DNA of 64,000 bases from Pseudomonas guineae. GTDB taxonomy: Bacteria; Pseudomonadota; Gammaproteobacteria; Pseudomonadales; Pseudomonadaceae. The DNA lies in contig NZ_FOQL01000001.1 in NCBI RefSeq assembly GCF_900113745.1, positions 62,001 to 126,000 on the forward strand, written 5' to 3'. Both the position numbers and the translations under genes were made by a program. Shown here one piece after another: positions 61,976 to 64,000 of this stretch (positions are counted from its first letter, which is position 1; each line of letters opens with the position of its first letter). Under the pieces are notes generated by a model, which saw only the letters and a program-made list of their open reading frames with translations, had not been told where the DNA came from and did no database searches.

Positions 61976-62503
61976 CTAAACGTTTGGGTCACGCTTTAAC
62001 TGCGCCAATACACTGAACGGGTTGGACCGCGTTACCTCGTCCTCGCTCGACTCAGACTCTTCGAGCCCGGCCGGCTGCTGGCAATCTTTAGGGTCATGAG
62101 CCGGGACAATGGGCAAAGCGAGCAGGAGCTCCTCTTCAACCAGCGCCAGCAGATCCAATGGGTCTTCATCTAACTCAATAACGTCATAGCCTTGCGGCAC
62201 TGACTGGGTATTACCACCCACTTTCACCACAGCGTAATCACACTCGCTGTAAATCGGCAAAGTAACTAGCTCCAGACAACGCTGGCAAACCATCTTGACG
62301 TCAACCCCAAGCTCGCTATGGAAAACCACAGCATTACGCTCGTCGCGCTCGAAGGAGAACTTCGCACGCACCATGCCTTGGTTATCGGCAAGCGGGCCGC
62401 AGAGACGCTGCAAATCTGCGAGTTGCAGCTCACCTTCGAGGGTGGCGCTGCGATCGGCTAATTTGCGCGGATCAACGTGAGGTGGCATCGGGCTATTTGA
62501 CAT
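61976..62503 (-). CDS. yceD: Large ribosomal RNA subunit accumulation protein YceD (DUF177)
   Basis: A 175-residue DUF177 protein involved in 23S rRNA accumulation in E. coli. The N-terminal DPRKLADRSATLEGELQL and central MVCQRCLELVTLPIYSECDYAVV, with the CxxC pair, are typical, as is the acidic C-terminal half. Head of the rpmF-plsX-fab operon, diverging from maf. Confidence 0.92.
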   Translation of the reverse strand: MSNSPMPPHVDPRKLADRSATLEGELQLADLQRLCGPLADNQGMVRAKFSFERDERNAVVFHSELGVDVKMVCQRCLELVTLPIYSECDYAVVKVGGNTQSVPQGYDVIELDEDPLDLLALVEEELLLALPIVPAHDPKDCQQPAGLEESESSEDEVTRSNPFSVLAQLKRDPNV

Positions 62504-62622
62504 AGGCGGCGCATTTTAGGGATGCAACCCTGCCCTGTCAAAGGAAATTCGGCCTGTCTAGTATTTGAGGCGACGGATAGAATCCATCACCCTCCACACA
62601 CTCTTATATAAAGGAAATCGCC

Positions 62623-63201
62623 GTGCTGCCTTTGGTGCTCGCCTCAAGCTCACCTTATCGACGTGAGCTCCTCAACCGCCTGCACTTACCGTTTATCTGG
62701 AGTGCACCCAACATCGACGAATCAAGGTACGCCGATGAAGGCGCAGAAGCTCTCGTACGCCGACTTTCGCAGGAAAAAGCACAAGCATTGAGCACCACTC
62801 ACCCGCAGCATCTGATCATCGGCTCGGACCAGGTAGCAGTGCTTGGCACGCAGATTCTCGGCAAGCCACACTCACTGGAGCGCGCCCGCGAGCAACTCCT
62901 GAGCGCCAGCGGCAAGAGCGTGACATTCCTGACCGGACTCACACTGCTCGACAGCGCGACCGGCCAACAACAAACCGACTGCATCCCGTTCACTGTGCAT
63001 TTTCGCCCACTCGGTGAAGCGCAAATCATGCGCTATCTGACAGCCGAACAACCCTTCGACTGCGCCGGCAGCTTTAAGGCAGAGGGCCTGGGCATCAGCC
63101 TGTTTCGCAGCACAGAAGGCAACGACAGCACCAGCCTGATCGGCCTCCCCCTGATTCGCCTGGTCGACATGCTGCACGCATTCAGCGTCGATATCCCATA
63201 A
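62623..63201 (+). CDS. maf: Maf/YceF-type nucleotide pyrophosphatase
   Basis: A 192-residue house-cleaning pyrophosphatase; the YceF branch hydrolyses 7-methyl-GTP. It shows LASSSPYRRELLNRL at about 6-20, IGSDQVAVL (catalytic Asp region) at about 66-74 and FDCAGSFKAEGLGISL at about 146-161. It starts with GTG at 62623, supported by AAGGA 7 nt upstream. It diverges from yceD and converges on sppA. Confidence 0.94.
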   Translation: MLPLVLASSSPYRRELLNRLHLPFIWSAPNIDESRYADEGAEALVRRLSQEKAQALSTTHPQHLIIGSDQVAVLGTQILGKPHSLERAREQLLSASGKSVTFLTGLTLLDSATGQQQTDCIPFTVHFRPLGEAQIMRYLTAEQPFDCAGSFKAEGLGISLFRSTEGNDSTSLIGLPLIRLVDMLHAFSVDIP

Positions 63202-63204
63202 AGC

Positions 63205-63233
63205 AGCGAGCCCGATCAATGACCGGGCTCGCT
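63205..63233. terminator. Hairpin between maf and sppA
   Basis: AGCGAGCCCG pairs with CGGGCTCGCT around a 9-nt loop between two convergent genes. There is no T-run on either side, so termination is likely but not certain. Confidence 0.5.
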
Positions 63234-63250
63234 AGCAGCAGACTCAACCA

Positions 63251-64000
63251 TTAACGCAATGCCGGCCCCTGAAAGCCCATCCACAACGCAATATGCTCAG
63301 CCACGCTGGCACCTAGGGTCTTGGCAAACTTATCGAAAGGCGACTCCTGCACAGTGAAGTCGACCATTTCCTTCTCACCAATCACCTCACGCGCCACATA
63401 GCTGGTGTTACCGAAGGCATCGATCAAACCCAACTGCAAAGCCTGCTCGCCCGACCAAATCAGACCGGAAAACAGCTCTGGATGCTCGGCATCTTTCAGG
63501 CGCTCACCACGCCCTTGCTTAACACTGGCGATGAACTGACGATGCGTCGTTTCCAGCACGCCCTGCCAAAATTTGGTTTCTTCGACTTTTTGCGGCTGGA
63601 ACGGATCGAGAAAGGCCTTATGCTCACCCGAGGTATATACCCGGCGGTCAACACCCAGTTTCTCCATCACACCAACAAAACCAAAAGTTGCCGCCGTTAC
63701 ACCAATAGAGCCCACCAGGCTGGCTTTATCGGCATAAATTTGATCGGCCGCACTGGCGATGTAATAGGCGCCTGAGGCCCCAAGATCGGTAATCACCGCA
63801 TACAGCTTAATCGCCGGATACTCGGCACGCAGACGGCGAATCTCGTCATAGATATAACCCGACTGCACAGGGCTACCACCCGGGCTGTTGATACGCAGAA
63901 CCACACCCTTGGTGTTGGTGTCTTCAAACGCCGCCCGCAGGCTGCTGACGATATTGTCAGCACTGGCCGACTCTTTATCGGCGATCATCCCACGCACTTC
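63251..64000 (-). CDS. sppA: Signal peptide peptidase SppA (5' end cut by window)
   Basis: Inner-membrane protease (S49 family) that degrades cleaved signal peptides. The visible 249 C-terminal residues have VLRINSPGGSPVQSGYIYDEIRRLR, the catalytic Ser in DLGASGAYYIASAAD and GSIGV(T), followed by the LKDAEHPELFSGLIWSGEQALQLGLIDAFG region. The N-terminal membrane anchor lies beyond the right edge of the window. It follows yceD and maf in the order known from P. aeruginosa. Confidence 0.94.
   Translation of the reverse strand, partial: EVRGMIADKESASADNIVSSLRAAFEDTNTKGVVLRINSPGGSPVQSGYIYDEIRRLRAEYPAIKLYAVITDLGASGAYYIASAADQIYADKASLVGSIGVTAATFGFVGVMEKLGVDRRVYTSGEHKAFLDPFQPQKVEETKFWQGVLETTHRQFIASVKQGRGERLKDAEHPELFSGLIWSGEQALQLGLIDAFGNTSYVAREVIGEKEMVDFTVQESPFDKFAKTLGASVAEHIALWMGFQGPALR

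Overview
The window reads as a chromosome segment of a Pseudomonas species. The block from 43.3 to 64.0 kb (etfA, etfB, ETF-QO, DUF1285, DUF4823, TetR, aminotransferase, rgsA, tatD, pilZ, holB, tmk, mltG, pabC, fabF, acpP, fabG, fabD, plsX, rpmF, yceD, maf, sppA) follows the gene order I know from P. aeruginosa around PA2951-PA2973. The acyclic-terpene (Atu) cluster and the class II DAHP synthase are also pseudomonad. I cannot fix the species.

Layout. 0-9.9 kb: housekeeping and stress genes (glutathione peroxidase, msrB, alaA, a short-chain dehydrogenase with a partner ORF, htpX with a heat-shock-type promoter, tpm, a YgiD-like dioxygenase, deaD, a crotonase, a spermidine-synthase-like protein). 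9.9-10.7 kb: decayed DNA with fused remnants of a flavin monooxygenase and an amidohydrolase. 10.7-14.1 kb: class II DAHP synthase, a DUF2897 miniprotein and two tandem periplasmic binding protein paralogues. 14.1-24.7 kb: atuR and atuABCDEFG for citronellol/geraniol breakdown, with two strong palindromic operators between atuR and atuA and REP-like repeat elements in four of the six gaps of the operon. 24.8-33.3 kb: a VWA protein/ECF sigma/anti-sigma/lipoprotein operon, a MocR regulator, an OmpA-type lipoprotein pair, a third binding protein and a membrane-anchored alpha/beta hydrolase.

33.36-43.34 kb is a 9.95-kb mobile island bounded by a 28-bp direct repeat that is itself a bidirectional terminator hairpin. 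It carries a P4-type integrase, a DUF6387-like protein, an AlpA regulator, a winged-helix-like protein, a TOPRIM primase-like protein, a DUF927-type helicase, small ORFs and a terminase small subunit. This is the layout of a phage satellite (phage-inducible chromosomal island). Its unusual parts are two clusters of 9-bp iteron-like repeats flanking the helicase gene, a reverse-strand gene for a protein made of two RsmF/CsrA-like repeats, a ~90-bp tandem repeat array, and a Sel1-repeat gene bracketed by a 48-bp direct repeat. The hydrolase and etfA on either side probably shared one terminator before insertion.

43.3-64.0 kb is core: electron-transfer flavoprotein genes and their quinone reductase, diverging from one PsrA-type operator; moaA and another radical SAM gene; the RgsA sRNA locus; and the long minus-strand rpmF-plsX-fabD-fabG-acpP-fabF-pabC-mltG-tmk-holB-pilZ-tatD block linking ribosome, fatty acid, cell wall and replication functions. 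The window cuts glutathione peroxidase at its left edge and sppA at its right edge.
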